From Psychrobacillus vulpis (lineage in GTDB: Bacteria > Bacillota > Bacilli > Bacillales_A > Planococcaceae): a stretch of 64,000 bases of DNA. The notes beneath the pieces were generated by a model. It had not been told where the DNA came from. It saw only the letters and a list, made by a program, of their open reading frames with translations, and ran no database searches. Below, in pieces: positions 33,453 to 43,517 of this stretch (positions are counted from its first letter, which is position 1; each line of letters begins with the position of its first letter). The DNA is taken from contig NZ_VDGI01000001.1 in assembly GCF_006861825.1 (NCBI RefSeq), positions 264,172 through 328,171 of the forward strand. The letters are read 5' to 3'. The translations under genes were made by a program, and so were the position numbers.

Positions 33453-35168
33453 ATGGCTAAAAAATTACCAAAAACAGATATAGTATTGGCAGGTGTTGGC
33501 TGGACAGGTGGTATTATCGCTGCCGAACTTACTAGAAAAGGTTACAAAGTAGTAGGCTTAGAACGTGGAAAAGAGAGAAAAACGGAAGATTATCTAATGG
33601 TTCATGATGAGCTTAGATACCAACAAAGAAACGAAATGATGCAAGATCTTTCAAAAGAAACATTGACAGTACGTCATGACCGTTCTCAAAGAGCATTACC
33701 TTATCGTCAGCACGGTTCGTTTTTAATCGGTGATGGTGTAGGTGGTTCTGGAGAACACTGGAATGGTTTAACATATCGCTTTTTCCCGTACGATTTTGAA
33801 ATTTACACAAAAACTGTAGAACGTTATGGAAAAGATAAAATTCCAGCAGATATGCCCCTTCAAGATTGGGGGATTACTTATAATGAATTAGTACCATATT
33901 TTGAAAAGTTCGAAACAATGGCTGGTATTTCGGGTGAAACTAATCCTCATCCAGACGTTCCAGAGGTTAAGTATCCTACCGCTCCTCTAAAAGAAACACC
34001 CTCTATGAAAATGTTTAGAGAAGCTTCTAAAAACTTAGGTTACCATCCTTACACAGCTCCGGCTGCTACACTTTCTGAAAGCTATACAAACCCGGATGGT
34101 ATCTCACGTGGTGCTTGTCAATATTGTGGTTTCTGTGAGCGTTTTGGTTGTGAATATGGTGCAAAGGCATCTCCAGTAGTAACAGTTTTACCAGTCGCAA
34201 AAGAAACTGGAAACTTTGAAGTTAGAACACATTCAGTTGTTCGTAAAGTTCTACATACGAACGGAAAAGCTACTGGTGTTTTGTATGTTGATACACGCAC
34301 TGGAGAAGAATTTATCCAAGAAGCAGACGTTGTAGTTGTATCTGCATATGCACTTAATAACATTAGAATATTATTAAACTCTCAACTAGGTCGTCCATAT
34401 AACCCGGAATCTGGAACAGGAGTAATCGGAAAAAACTATGCTTACCAAATGACATCAGCAGCATCAACTGGTTTCTTTAAAGATAAAGAATTCAATCTGT
34501 ATGCAGGGACAGGTTCACTTGCAGGAGTTATTGACGATTTTAATGGCGACAATTTCGATCACTCTGATTTGAATTTTATCCATGGTGGTAACATTGCACT
34601 TGGTCATTACGGAAAACGCCCTATTTCAAACAATTCTGTTCCTAAAGGAACACCAGGTTGGGGTAAAGAGTTTAAAGATGAATCCATTTATTGGGCTAAT
34701 AGAAGCTTATCAGTTGGTTCTCAAGGTTCCGTTATGCCAAATAAAGAAAACTATATTGATTTAGATCCAACATACAAAGATCAATTTGGTGATCCATTAT
34801 TGCGTATGACATTTAACTATAAAGAAAATGAAAGAAATCAACAAAAATATATAAGAGAAATAACAACTAAGATTCTTGAAGAAATGGGAGCAGATATCAT
34901 TAATTCCCCAGGAGATCAAGGAGATTGGGATACAACAAAATATCAAACTACTCATAACACTGGCGGAGTTATTATGGGTGCAGATCCTAATACAAGCGCA
35001 TTAAATAACTACCTTCAAATGTGGGATTGTGAAAATGTATTTGTTCCAGGTGCATCAGCTTTCCCACATAACTCTGGTATGAATCCTACAGGAACGGTTG
35101 GTGCTCTCGCTTACCGTGCTGCAGAAGGAATTGAAAAATATCTAAAAAATGGTGGTTCTTTAGTTTAA
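33453..35168 (+). CDS. GMC-type dehydrogenase, gluconate 2-dehydrogenase large subunit
   Basis: A 571-residue GMC oxidoreductase. The FAD-binding start reads IVLAGVGWTGGIIAAELTRK, a variant GxGxxG. GDGVGGSGEHWNGLTYRFFP marks the GMC family, and the C-terminal active-site region is NTGGVIMGADP plus FVPGASAFPHNSGMNPTGTV. A cysteine cluster CQYCGFCERFGC (about 225-236) may bind an iron-sulphur cluster, as in related FAD-glucose dehydrogenases. It has no signal peptide and is presumably exported with the Tat-signal subunit. It oxidises gluconate, glucose or a similar polyol and passes electrons to the membrane. The electron acceptor is not encoded nearby. Confidence 0.92.
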   Translation: MAKKLPKTDIVLAGVGWTGGIIAAELTRKGYKVVGLERGKERKTEDYLMVHDELRYQQRNEMMQDLSKETLTVRHDRSQRALPYRQHGSFLIGDGVGGSGEHWNGLTYRFFPYDFEIYTKTVERYGKDKIPADMPLQDWGITYNELVPYFEKFETMAGISGETNPHPDVPEVKYPTAPLKETPSMKMFREASKNLGYHPYTAPAATLSESYTNPDGISRGACQYCGFCERFGCEYGAKASPVVTVLPVAKETGNFEVRTHSVVRKVLHTNGKATGVLYVDTRTGEEFIQEADVVVVSAYALNNIRILLNSQLGRPYNPESGTGVIGKNYAYQMTSAASTGFFKDKEFNLYAGTGSLAGVIDDFNGDNFDHSDLNFIHGGNIALGHYGKRPISNNSVPKGTPGWGKEFKDESIYWANRSLSVGSQGSVMPNKENYIDLDPTYKDQFGDPLLRMTFNYKENERNQQKYIREITTKILEEMGADIINSPGDQGDWDTTKYQTTHNTGGVIMGADPNTSALNNYLQMWDCENVFVPGASAFPHNSGMNPTGTVGALAYRAAEGIEKYLKNGGSLV

Positions 35169-35224
35169 TAAACTAAGTTTCATATTATCATCAAAAACAT
35201 CTAATCATAGAATTAGCCAACAAC

Positions 35225-35268
35225 AAAAAGCTACTAGTACTCACATATAAGTGAACTAGTAGCTTTTT
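35225..35268 (+). terminator. Terminator of the dehydrogenase operon
   Basis: AAAAAGCTACTAGT and its complement ACTAGTAGCTTTTT form a long stem that continues with TCAC/GTGA, followed by a T-run. It lies 57 bp after the dehydrogenase stop. Confidence 0.85.
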
Positions 35269-35438
35269 AAATTTTGATGGATAAATCGTACAGTAAAGGA
35301 GTCTACTTATTAGTAAATTATAAAAACCATTTAATAAGAAAATATTAATATATTCCATTTTGAATTTTTCACAATATTGATGTAACTTGTGATAAAATGA
35401 ATGATAAATTTATTTTCTTACGCGAGGAGTGCTTTTAA

Positions 35439-36629
35439 TTGAATATCGAACCATCTAGAAAAATGTCTATATTTGAACCTGCTATTTTCGGTGATTTAAA
35501 AGCAGCCGCCGCGGCTAAAAAAGTAGAAGGTTTTGAACTGTACGATTTAAGTTTAGGTAGCCCTGATTTACCACCAGATGAAAAAATAAGAAAAGTTCTT
35601 TCTGAACAAAGTTTCTCAGCGAATTCATATGGCTATACGCTTAACGGTACAAAACGATTTTATGAAGCGGTAACAGATTATTATAAACGACGTACAAACG
35701 TTATCCTTGATCCTCATACAGAAGTTATTCAAACAATGGGATCTCAAGAAGGACTTGTCCATCTCCCTCTTGCATTTTGTAACGAAGGAGATATTGTGTT
35801 AACAACCAATCCTGGATATGTGGCTTATGATGCTGGTATAAAACTGGCTGGAGCAGTTCCTTATTATATGAATTTATTAGAAGAGAACAATTATTTGCCT
35901 GATTTAGATGCGATTCCAGAAGAAGTTGCTTATAAAGCAAAGTTAATGATATTAAACTTACCAGGAAATCCTGTTCCAGCAATGCCTGATGCAGCGTTTT
36001 TTGAAAAGGTCGTTGCGTTTGCAAATACATATAATGTCATTATTCTTCACGATGCTGCTTATTCTGAGTTTTACTTTACTGGCGATACTCCAAGTAGTTT
36101 CTTAACTACACCTGGAGCAAAGGAAGTCGGAATGGAGATTAATTCATTATCTAAAAGCTTTAGCCTAGCTGGTACACGAATTGCATATATTGTTGGAAAT
36201 GCTGAAATGATTAGCATCATGAAGCAACTTAAATCTAATTTAGACTTTGGTATTTTTGAGCCAATTCAAGAAGCTGGAATTGCTGCTTTGAATAATGCAG
36301 AGGAAATTACTGATCGTTTACGCAAAATCTTTGCAGAACGTCATAAAGTATTGATGCAAGGCTTAACCGATTTAGGTTGGACAGTAACACCTTCTAGTGG
36401 TGGAATGTTTGTATGGGCCAAATATCCATATGATATGGACGATAAAGAATTTGCTTTTGAAGTAATAAACCAAACTGGGGTTGTTATGGTACCTGGAACT
36501 GTATTTGGATCAGAAGGTGCCGGTTACGTTCGAGTGGCTCTTGTACAAGATGTGGAAACATTGAAAAAAGCAGTCGAACAATTAAAATCGTTAAAGATAG
36601 AAACTTGCGCTACCCTAGTAAATAATTAA
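35439..36629 (+). CDS. Class I/II aminotransferase (LL-diaminopimelate aminotransferase-like)
   Basis: A 396-residue fold-type I PLP enzyme. Motifs are YDLSLGSPDLPPDEKIRKVL, YGYTLNGTKRFYEAV, NPGYVAYDAGI, LPGNPVPAMPD, ILHDAAYSEFYFTG and the PLP lysine in NSLSKSFSLAGTRIAY. The pattern resembles the DapL/PatA-like aminotransferases of Bacillales. The exact amino-group donor cannot be told. The start is TTG at 35439, after GAGGAG. It is a single gene followed by a terminator shared with the MATE gene. Confidence 0.88.
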   Translation: MNIEPSRKMSIFEPAIFGDLKAAAAAKKVEGFELYDLSLGSPDLPPDEKIRKVLSEQSFSANSYGYTLNGTKRFYEAVTDYYKRRTNVILDPHTEVIQTMGSQEGLVHLPLAFCNEGDIVLTTNPGYVAYDAGIKLAGAVPYYMNLLEENNYLPDLDAIPEEVAYKAKLMILNLPGNPVPAMPDAAFFEKVVAFANTYNVIILHDAAYSEFYFTGDTPSSFLTTPGAKEVGMEINSLSKSFSLAGTRIAYIVGNAEMISIMKQLKSNLDFGIFEPIQEAGIAALNNAEEITDRLRKIFAERHKVLMQGLTDLGWTVTPSSGGMFVWAKYPYDMDDKEFAFEVINQTGVVMVPGTVFGSEGAGYVRVALVQDVETLKKAVEQLKSLKIETCATLVNN

Positions 36630-36753
36630 ATGATGAACAATAGCAATCTACTAAACCATTACAGTGAAAATATTTGAGGACAGGCGACAGGGATATTCCT
36701 TTGCGATGAGCTCGCCACGAAGTCTTGAAGTATAAAAACTTATCAATAAGCAA

Positions 36754-36813
36754 AAAAAGATCAAGGGAAGTTAAACGTATAATACGTTTAGCTTTCACTT
36801 GATCTTTCTTTTA
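36754..36813. terminator. Long hairpin shared by aminotransferase and MATE genes
   Basis: AAAAAGATCAAG pairs with CTTGATCTTT, and TAAACGTAT pairs with ATACGTTTA, in one extended imperfect stem. It overlaps the last codons of the MATE gene; T-runs are present on both strands. Confidence 0.75.
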
Positions 36814-38176
36814 CGTCAATAGGGTGTACGAGTGCAAACTTTTCCCATCGTCTACTTTTCCATCTAAAATACATAATGGTCGCTCGTGTCCATTCATCTG
36901 CTGTAATTGCTAACCAAATCCCTGGAAGACCTAAATCTAATACAAATACTAAAAAGTACCCTAGTGGTAAACTCATCATCACCATGGACAGAGCTCCCAT
37001 GGCAACCGGAAATTTAGCATCTCCTGCAGCTCGTAATGAATTAATAATGACAATATTCATTGTACGACCAGTTTCTAATAACAGGCTTAAAACTAATACT
37101 GATGCTCCGATTTTAATAACTTGTTCATTATCCGTAAATAACCCCATAAGCGGTATTCGGAATATCGTTACAATCGCAACCATCACCAAAGTAAATAATA
37201 AAGCCCATTTTACACTTGACCACACAGATCTGTATGCTTCCTCTTTTTCATTCGCTCCAACGAATCTACCTACAATAATTGCTGTTCCCATTCCAATTGC
37301 AATCGCAAATAAATACGTGAACATCGATATATTCACTGCATATTGTCTTGCAGCTAACGATTCTGCTCCTAAATAAGTTACATAATATAAGAATACAATT
37401 TGGCATCCTTGGTATAAAATTTGTTCAAATGCGGAAGGAAGTCCAATCTGTAATATCTTACGTATATACTCTTTTGAAATAGTGAAGTAGTATTGTACTT
37501 TCACACGGTACTCCATTACCTGATAAAGCAACCAAAAGAAAACAATAAGCGCAACAAATCGACTGACAACTGACGAAATTGCCGCACCTTGCACTCCTAA
37601 CTCCGGAAAACCAAACTTCCCAAATATTAATACATAGTTCCCAATAACATGGATGATATTCATGCCTAACGAAACAAACATTGTCTGCTTTGTAAATCCA
37701 TGCACTCGAATAATTGCTGCTAATGCATTAATGACAGCTTGTAGGAAAATAGCTCCACCGACAATAGACAAATATCGATGAGCATGTACGAGTACATCTC
37801 CTTGCAAATTCATTGCAGTCATCATACTTTTGGAAAATAATAAGAACCCAATGCTTAAAAGAATTCCAACTCCTAAGTTCAATGTTACAGCTAACCCAGA
37901 AATCTTGGAAGCCTCCATGTATCGCTTAGACCCTAGATACTGAGAAACGACTATAGCGGCTCCGTTTCCGACTACCTCTAATATTAATATTGCTATATGA
38001 ATATACTGGTTTGCTGCTCCTACCCCAGAAACTGCATCATCTGAAAGGCTACTTAGCATAAACGTATCTGCAATTCCCATTAACATAAATAAAAACACTT
38101 CTAAAAAAATTGGCCAAGTTAAGTGAAATAAATTCAACTTCTCTCCAAGGCCATTCTTCGCACCAATTGTTGCCAT
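36788..38176 (-). CDS. MATE family efflux transporter
   Basis: A 462-residue protein with 12 hydrophobic segments and the two-fold MATE repeat. Repeat 1 starts LTWPIFLEVFLFMLMGIADT and continues GAANQYIHIAILILE; repeat 2 starts IGLPSAFEQILYQGCQIVFL. MATE pumps exchange cationic drugs or metabolites for sodium or protons. It is a single gene with a normal length. The C-terminal codons lie within the terminator shared with the aminotransferase gene. Confidence 0.92.
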   Translation of the reverse strand: MATIGAKNGLGEKLNLFHLTWPIFLEVFLFMLMGIADTFMLSSLSDDAVSGVGAANQYIHIAILILEVVGNGAAIVVSQYLGSKRYMEASKISGLAVTLNLGVGILLSIGFLLFSKSMMTAMNLQGDVLVHAHRYLSIVGGAIFLQAVINALAAIIRVHGFTKQTMFVSLGMNIIHVIGNYVLIFGKFGFPELGVQGAAISSVVSRFVALIVFFWLLYQVMEYRVKVQYYFTISKEYIRKILQIGLPSAFEQILYQGCQIVFLYYVTYLGAESLAARQYAVNISMFTYLFAIAIGMGTAIIVGRFVGANEKEEAYRSVWSSVKWALLFTLVMVAIVTIFRIPLMGLFTDNEQVIKIGASVLVLSLLLETGRTMNIVIINSLRAAGDAKFPVAMGALSMVMMSLPLGYFLVFVLDLGLPGIWLAITADEWTRATIMYFRWKSRRWEKFALVHPIDVKERSSES

Positions 38177-38309
38177 ATGTATTCCTTCTTTTTCGATTCA
38201 ATTTTTACATAAATTGAATCTTACCACAATTGAGGATATGGTGCTAGAAAATATAAATAGAGAGTTACAACATCCTTTATATACTAAATACCGCACCTTA
38301 CAATTGACG

Positions 38310-38710
38310 AATCATCTAAGAAATGCGCAAGCGCCCTCTAAGAGCATCTTCTCTTCATCTTTTTTTGCGTGCTTTGGACAGTATGTCGGCCATCTTATTA
38401 CCGGATAAGCTTTAAGAGGGACGGCAAGTGGCAAGCCGAAGTGAGGGCACTAAAAAAGTCCCTATAATTCGACTTTGCCAGATGGGGTTGTCCAATAGTC
38501 CAATTAATAAGAAAATCGTTGAAATGGCTCCCTTTCCGCGGTCGTTACCTCAGCCTCCTCGCTACGCTGGAGGGCACTGAAAAACTCGAATTAGTATTTT
38601 TGTAGGAACAATTTGCTGTATTTATTTAAGAGAATTTAGAGCGAAGGAGGAGGCTTGTCGCTCGCCCGCGGAAAGCGAATGCCAAAGCGTCAAATTCTCG
38701 TAGCGGCTAT
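38310..38710. repeat. Repeat mosaic between the MATE gene and the gene at 38889
   Basis: No gene is supported in this 700-bp gap. A 110-bp block at about 38325-38430 (around GGACAGTATGTCGGCC) recurs diverged at 60850-60960. An inverted, truncated copy of family A starts with AGAAAATCGTTGAAA at 38511. An internally deleted family-B copy runs 38628-38700 (AAGAGAATTTAG... to ...CAAATTCTC). The flanking CTATTTGATAGATAAT is shared with the family-B copies at 7683 and 46103. Confidence 0.75.
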
Positions 38711-38844
38711 TTGATAGATAATCTAATTTATTGGAATGACACTCTTTCAACGCCCTTACAAGTTTTTACTAATCCTAGTAAAAGTACTATAAACACTGGG
38801 TTTATAGTACATTAATTTTATATACTTTCTTATCTTTAAAAAAA

Positions 38845-38877
38845 CACGTTAGACTACAAATACCGTAGTCTAACGTG
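38845..38877 (-). terminator. Terminator downstream of the gene at 38889-39251
   Basis: CACGTTAGACTAC/GTAGTCTAACGTG make a perfect 13-bp stem, followed by TTTTTTT on the minus strand. Confidence 0.88.
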
Positions 38878-38888
38878 CCATAATATGT

Positions 38889-39251
38889 TTAATCTTCTAT
38901 ACCCACATGTTGATAAATATATTCTTTCAATGGATCTGCAGAAATGTCTATCTCATTAATAAGCAGGCTGTCTTTCACATAAGCTAATTTATTTCCTTCA
39001 ATTGCATACGATTGAATGTTCAATATGTTATCAATATAAAGAATTCCTTCATTTGTAATCCTTCGCTTATTATCTTCTTGTGCTCTGCTTATTAATCCTT
39101 CACGCTCAAGTTCATATAATACTTCTTTATGTCCATTCTGTATACTATCTATTACACCTTCTAACTCTTTCATTGATTCCTCTGAGTCCTCCTCGAAGTT
39201 ATAAACATAATAGGCAAGTAATATTTGCTCTTTTATTGTTAGTCTCCCCAT
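38889..39251 (-). CDS. Uncharacterised protein, possible winged-helix fold
   Basis: A 120-residue soluble protein with helix-rich N-terminus (LTIKEQILLAYYVYNFEEDS) and a middle segment VLYELEREGLISRAQEDNKR then RITNEGILYIDN. This resembles a small winged helix (helix-turn-helix followed by a beta wing), but the match is by pattern only. GGAGGAGGA precedes the ATG. It is followed by a strong terminator and is not clearly linked to a neighbour. I do not recognise the family. Confidence 0.6.
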   Translation of the reverse strand: MGRLTIKEQILLAYYVYNFEEDSEESMKELEGVIDSIQNGHKEVLYELEREGLISRAQEDNKRRITNEGILYIDNILNIQSYAIEGNKLAYVKDSLLINEIDISADPLKEYIYQHVGIED

Positions 39252-39307
39252 TTGTCCTCCTCCTTTATCTAACCCTTAGTAATCATTATTCCTTTCTACG
39301 TCTATTT

Positions 39308-40186
39308 TCAAACTTCTACCACCGATTTAGTATTTGGTTTAATTAATGTGTAAATAATTCCACCAAATATGAATAAAATTCCGATTGTTTGTAAAATAGA
39401 GGGACGGAAATCTAAAAGAATTGTATCGAGTAAGATTGCAACAACAGGATCGACAAAAACTAATACAGATATGATAACCGTTGATAACTTTCGAAGACTA
39501 TCAAAAAATAAATAATAGACAAATCCGGTATGTATCAAGCCAGTACCTAATATATAAAGCCAATTTGCTTCGTTTAAACTGTGAAAAACGCTGAAGTTCA
39601 TAAAAGGAAATAGAATAAGAATACCAATGGTAGTCTGAATAAACGTCATTGCATAAGCACTAAGCCCATTAATTCCTTTCCCGAGTAACACAGTCATTGC
39701 ATAGCAAACAGCCGATAGTAAAGCCCATATAAATCCAGAACCGATAAAATCCGTTACCGAGGTGAAGTTTTGAATACCAATTATGAATATACTCCCGAGA
39801 AAACAGATAATAATTGCTAGCAGTGAAGTTAACGTCATCCTTTCTTTTAAGAATAAACTACCTAATATTAAAACGAATATTGGCGCTAAATTATATATCG
39901 TGATAGCTACCGTAATGGACATTTCCTCAAATGCTTTGAATAAAAACACCCAGTTTAACACCAAAAAAACACCGCATAGCATTGTTTGTAAAACTTCTTT
40001 TTTCTGCCAAGCTTCCACTTTGTACTGCCCAGAGATGAACCAACACAAACTTAGAAATAATGTGGCACAAATACATCGTACAAACACTAATTCAGTTGCT
40101 GGAATGCCTGTCTTACCTGTGAAGAATCCGATGGAACCGAAAATAGCCATTGATAACGTCATTTTCATCATTGCTGCTCCATTCAT
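39308..40186 (-). CDS. EamA family transporter
   Basis: A 292-residue drug/metabolite transporter with ten hydrophobic segments and two EamA repeats (GSIGFFTGKTGIPATELVFV with RCICATLFLSL; later GSGFIWALLSAVCYAMTVLL). The second repeat ends LQTIGILFIFGGIIYTLIKP. The start was set at ATG 40186 after AAAGGGTG; an in-frame GTG at 40195 overlaps that site. The substrate is unknown. It is distinct from the EamA gene in the nucleoside operon. Confidence 0.88.
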   Translation of the reverse strand: MNGAAMMKMTLSMAIFGSIGFFTGKTGIPATELVFVRCICATLFLSLCWFISGQYKVEAWQKKEVLQTMLCGVFLVLNWVFLFKAFEEMSITVAITIYNLAPIFVLILGSLFLKERMTLTSLLAIIICFLGSIFIIGIQNFTSVTDFIGSGFIWALLSAVCYAMTVLLGKGINGLSAYAMTFIQTTIGILILFPFMNFSVFHSLNEANWLYILGTGLIHTGFVYYLFFDSLRKLSTVIISVLVFVDPVVAILLDTILLDFRPSILQTIGILFIFGGIIYTLIKPNTKSVVEV

Positions 40187-40275
40187 AGTAATCACCCTTT
40201 CTACTTACTGTAAAAAATTTTAAACATATATATATTATGTTAAATTTATCACTCTAATCTGTATATTTGCAATAC

Positions 40276-40310
40276 AAAAAAAGATGACCTTTTGGAAAGC
40301 CATCTTTTTT
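40276..40310 (-). terminator. Terminator downstream of the ComA-like regulator gene
   Basis: AAAAAAGATG and CATCTTTTTT arms with paired CTTT/AAAG in the apical part form a hairpin ending in a T-run on the minus strand. It lies 88 bp past the response-regulator stop. Confidence 0.7.
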
Positions 40311-40397
40311 GCACATATCCTATAGAAAACTATTTACAGGCATAATGACGGAATTATATTCGAAATTATGCCCTTATTTTCTTCTACAAATAAATTA

Positions 40398-41039
40398 TTA
40401 TTTCTTTAGAAGCTGATGTTCTTTTGCTTTTAATACAGCTTCCATTCTCGATTCTACACCTAATTTTGAAAAAATTTTCGTCAAATGATGCTCTATTGTT
40501 CGCTGACTCATGCATAGGAGTATTGCAATTTCTTTATTAGTTGAACCTTTATCTACTTCTTTTAAAACAGCTTGCTCTTTATCGGTTAATCGAACATTTA
40601 CTAATGGGAAATTCAACTTTGCCTTAGGTACATCTATTCTTCTAAGTTGGCGAAGTAGAGATACTGGCAAAACAACTTCTTCTCTTAGCGCACAACGAAT
40701 AGCTGTAACAATTTGTTCTCTCGATGCAGTTTTACTTAAAAAGCCCGAAACATTCGACTCCACTAACAGATTATAATGGAGGTCAATATCAAATCCTGTA
40801 TATATTAAAATAATTGAAGCCGGTTCTTTTTCCCTGATCATCTTCAACAATTCCAACCCATTTAATTCAGGCATATAAATATCCAATAAATACACGTCAT
40901 AGCTCTTTTGCTTCAAGTGGCTCATAACTGCTAAACTATTTGTAATGACCGTCACATTCATATCTTTTTCCTGATTAATAAGTGCTTTTGTTCCTTCACT
41001 TACAGAAGGGTGATCATCAACTATCAGCAACTCAATCAT
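40398..41039 (-). CDS. NarL/ComA-like response regulator
   Basis: A 213-residue regulator. The receiver has the acidic pair Asp8-Asp9, the phospho-acceptor Asp53 in YLLDIYMPELNG, and the conserved Lys in GFLSKTASREQ. A LuxR-type helix-turn-helix is at the C-terminus (LTDKEQAVLKEVDKGSTNKE, then SQRTIEHHLTKIFSKLGV). It overlaps the upstream kinase gene by 8 nt and is certainly its partner. In Bacillus the similar ComA controls competence and surfactin genes; the regulon here is unknown. Confidence 0.92.
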   Translation of the reverse strand: MIELLIVDDHPSVSEGTKALINQEKDMNVTVITNSLAVMSHLKQKSYDVYLLDIYMPELNGLELLKMIREKEPASIILIYTGFDIDLHYNLLVESNVSGFLSKTASREQIVTAIRCALREEVVLPVSLLRQLRRIDVPKAKLNFPLVNVRLTDKEQAVLKEVDKGSTNKEIAILLCMSQRTIEHHLTKIFSKLGVESRMEAVLKAKEHQLLKK

Positions 41040-43359
41040 TTTGTTCCTCCTCCCCTTTAACTTCTATTGTAACTTTCACTCCTTGACCTATTTTTGATAC
41101 AATGTCCATGTTACCTCCAATACTTCTAATGCGTTCTTTTATACCCAAAAGCCCCATCGAAGTAAAAGAGTATCCCTCACTATTTATATCAAATCCAACT
41201 CCATTATCTTCATATTGCAATACAAACAATTCATTTATTGAGCTAAGGCTTAGGTGTACCTCCGTTGCATTTGAATGTTTCATTGCATTATTAAGCAACT
41301 CTTGAAAAACTCGATAGAAAATAAGTTCATACTCCTTATTCATATGAATTTTATTTTCTAAAGAAACATATAGAAGAAAGTTACACCGTAGTTTTGTTTG
41401 TCGGATTAATTGATGTAATGATTCCAACAAACCTCTCTCACTTAAGAGAGGGGGACGTAATTCCATACACGTTTCTCGAATAAGATGGACATTATCTAAT
41501 ATTTGTTCCTTTAGCTCACCTAATTTATCGATTATTAGAGTGTCTGATGCCATTTCACTTATGCTGTCTGTTTCCCTTAAAAGCTGAAGCTGTTCTTGTA
41601 ATATTGAGTCATGAAGATCATTTGACAGATTTGCTCTTTCTTTCTCAGATATAGCAAATAATAATTTTGATAACCATATAGGGTGTTGGCTTGTTTCTTG
41701 TACTTTTAATTTGCTAATTTGGTCTACTAATCCTTCTATTAATTTCATATTTTCTACTACAACACTAGAAAAGTATGCCATCATTTCAATCCATATTTTC
41801 TCTTCTATGTTCAAATTAGTACCATTTTTTTTCTCATCACACAATATGATTTGTTTAACGCCTACTTCGCTGCCAACAACTATTCCAAAACCTCTTGAAA
41901 AATATGTAATTGATCCATTATCTTGATATTCCCATAATATTTTTTTAATTTCGTTCGGATCAATAAAAATCTCTGAAGTAGCTTTACCTATAGTCCACTT
42001 TTTTGTCGACTCTATCTGCATCATTTCTAAAAAAATCGCTTTTTTTACCATTAAGGTATCTTCCAATTCCTTCAAGATACGATTTATAACATCTTGTACT
42101 TTGTTTTCACCTCTTGTTTTATGAAAGAACGTATACAAGTTCGTTTGTAAATCCCCCCTTGAAGAGAACATATATTTTCTATTTTTATAATCTATCCACT
42201 CTTTTGCATACAGAAAGATAATACTTCCTACAAATAGCATTATAAAAATAAAACCTAATTGGATATTAGAAAAATCATTATCGAAACTCAACCCAAAGAT
42301 TACACTTAATATTAAAGAAAATGGAAAAGCTAGTAATGTATAATACTTAAGCCTACCAATCATGTAATCTATATCAAACAGTCTTTCGGCTAATTGTAGA
42401 TAGATAAAACTAATAGGGATAAGGAGTAAGAACATGACGGCAATTTCAGCATTCATCAAATAATGTTGCAATAATATTGTTGGGATTGCATACAACAGAG
42501 TAAACGGACTCAATGCAATGATAAATATGAAACCTAGCATTTTGATAGCCTGATTTCCAGGTTTATCTTTATTTTTCGAGTAGTTTTTTATAAGTAATAC
42601 GATGATAAAAATAAGTAAAAAAGTAAAGATGCCTAATTCAATCATTGATAGCTTTTGGTTTGGAACTATAAGAGTAACTGCGTACTCAATAAGTATTATT
42701 AGCAACAGACTATACAATTTCCATAAGTTTTTTTGTTTTATAAATGTAAAGTTGAAACGTTTTAAAAACACATTTAAAAAACGAATATATAAAAGAAGAC
42801 ATCCTGCAAACGTTAGCGCATTGACCAGCCTAGCTAATACATCTCCACGACTCGAAGCTGCAGCACTGCCGTACGCTAAAGCAATACATAATAAAAACTG
42901 AATTAATATAAATGCGGAAGCGTCCGTTTTTTGTTTTCGATATATATAAATAGCTACATATACTGTCAAAAGCATATATGCAAAAGGAAAGATCACGTGA
43001 GAGAAAAGCTGCTGAATTTCCGACTCGTAGCTGACTTCAAATTCTTTCCTGTTTCCATCTGCATCCAAAAAAACAAGACTCTTGGCATTTCTTATCAAAT
43101 GCTCCCCCATAACTTGTCTATTTTCGAAAGGATCTAATCCATTCACTTTTAGAAGGATATCACCTGAACTAATTTCCTGATGATACGCCCACCCATTATC
43201 CAATATTTCATCTACTACCAAATGTCCTTCATCCTCTATGACACTTAAAGCAACAATTGGAGACTGCACGGAAATATAGGAAGCGTAGAAAGTAAATAAT
43301 ATAACTATTACAATTGGAATCATTATTTTTTTATCTAAAAATTTCATTTTACCAACCAT
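41032..43359 (-). CDS. ComP-like sensor histidine kinase
   Basis: A 775-residue kinase. A first membrane helix is at about 12-28. A PDZ-like extracellular domain follows (VVDEILDNGWAYHQEISSGD, ILLKVNGLDP). A run of seven to eight membrane helices extends to about residue 390, then a GAF-like linker. A HisKA_3 dimerisation helix carries the phospho-His in LSNDLHDSILQEQLQLL. A HATPase domain comes last (NAMKHSNATEVHL, DNGVGFDIN, GLLGIKERI). This is the architecture of ComP. No comX/comQ pair is next to it, so its signal is unknown. The ATG at 43347 is an equally possible start. Confidence 0.9.
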   Translation of the reverse strand: MVGKMKFLDKKIMIPIVIVILFTFYASYISVQSPIVALSVIEDEGHLVVDEILDNGWAYHQEISSGDILLKVNGLDPFENRQVMGEHLIRNAKSLVFLDADGNRKEFEVSYESEIQQLFSHVIFPFAYMLLTVYVAIYIYRKQKTDASAFILIQFLLCIALAYGSAAASSRGDVLARLVNALTFAGCLLLYIRFLNVFLKRFNFTFIKQKNLWKLYSLLLIILIEYAVTLIVPNQKLSMIELGIFTFLLIFIIVLLIKNYSKNKDKPGNQAIKMLGFIFIIALSPFTLLYAIPTILLQHYLMNAEIAVMFLLLIPISFIYLQLAERLFDIDYMIGRLKYYTLLAFPFSLILSVIFGLSFDNDFSNIQLGFIFIMLFVGSIIFLYAKEWIDYKNRKYMFSSRGDLQTNLYTFFHKTRGENKVQDVINRILKELEDTLMVKKAIFLEMMQIESTKKWTIGKATSEIFIDPNEIKKILWEYQDNGSITYFSRGFGIVVGSEVGVKQIILCDEKKNGTNLNIEEKIWIEMMAYFSSVVVENMKLIEGLVDQISKLKVQETSQHPIWLSKLLFAISEKERANLSNDLHDSILQEQLQLLRETDSISEMASDTLIIDKLGELKEQILDNVHLIRETCMELRPPLLSERGLLESLHQLIRQTKLRCNFLLYVSLENKIHMNKEYELIFYRVFQELLNNAMKHSNATEVHLSLSSINELFVLQYEDNGVGFDINSEGYSFTSMGLLGIKERIRSIGGNMDIVSKIGQGVKVTIEVKGEEEQND

Positions 43360-43517
43360 CTTTTATATTTTTTCAAAACATCCAGTTCAATAATTTTCAG
43401 AGTTGTCCGTACTATTTAAATATACTTATAAAATAGATCTATCTGCCATACTTTCTTTCCTGTTAATAACTCATATTTATCTGGATTTAAACTTAAATAC
43501 TTTAATGGGTCTTTGAA

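Noticed and set aside
36656-36730. Possible structured element around GACAGGCGACAGGGATATTC
   Set aside because: No convincing stem or match to a known RNA; it may be a decayed repeat.
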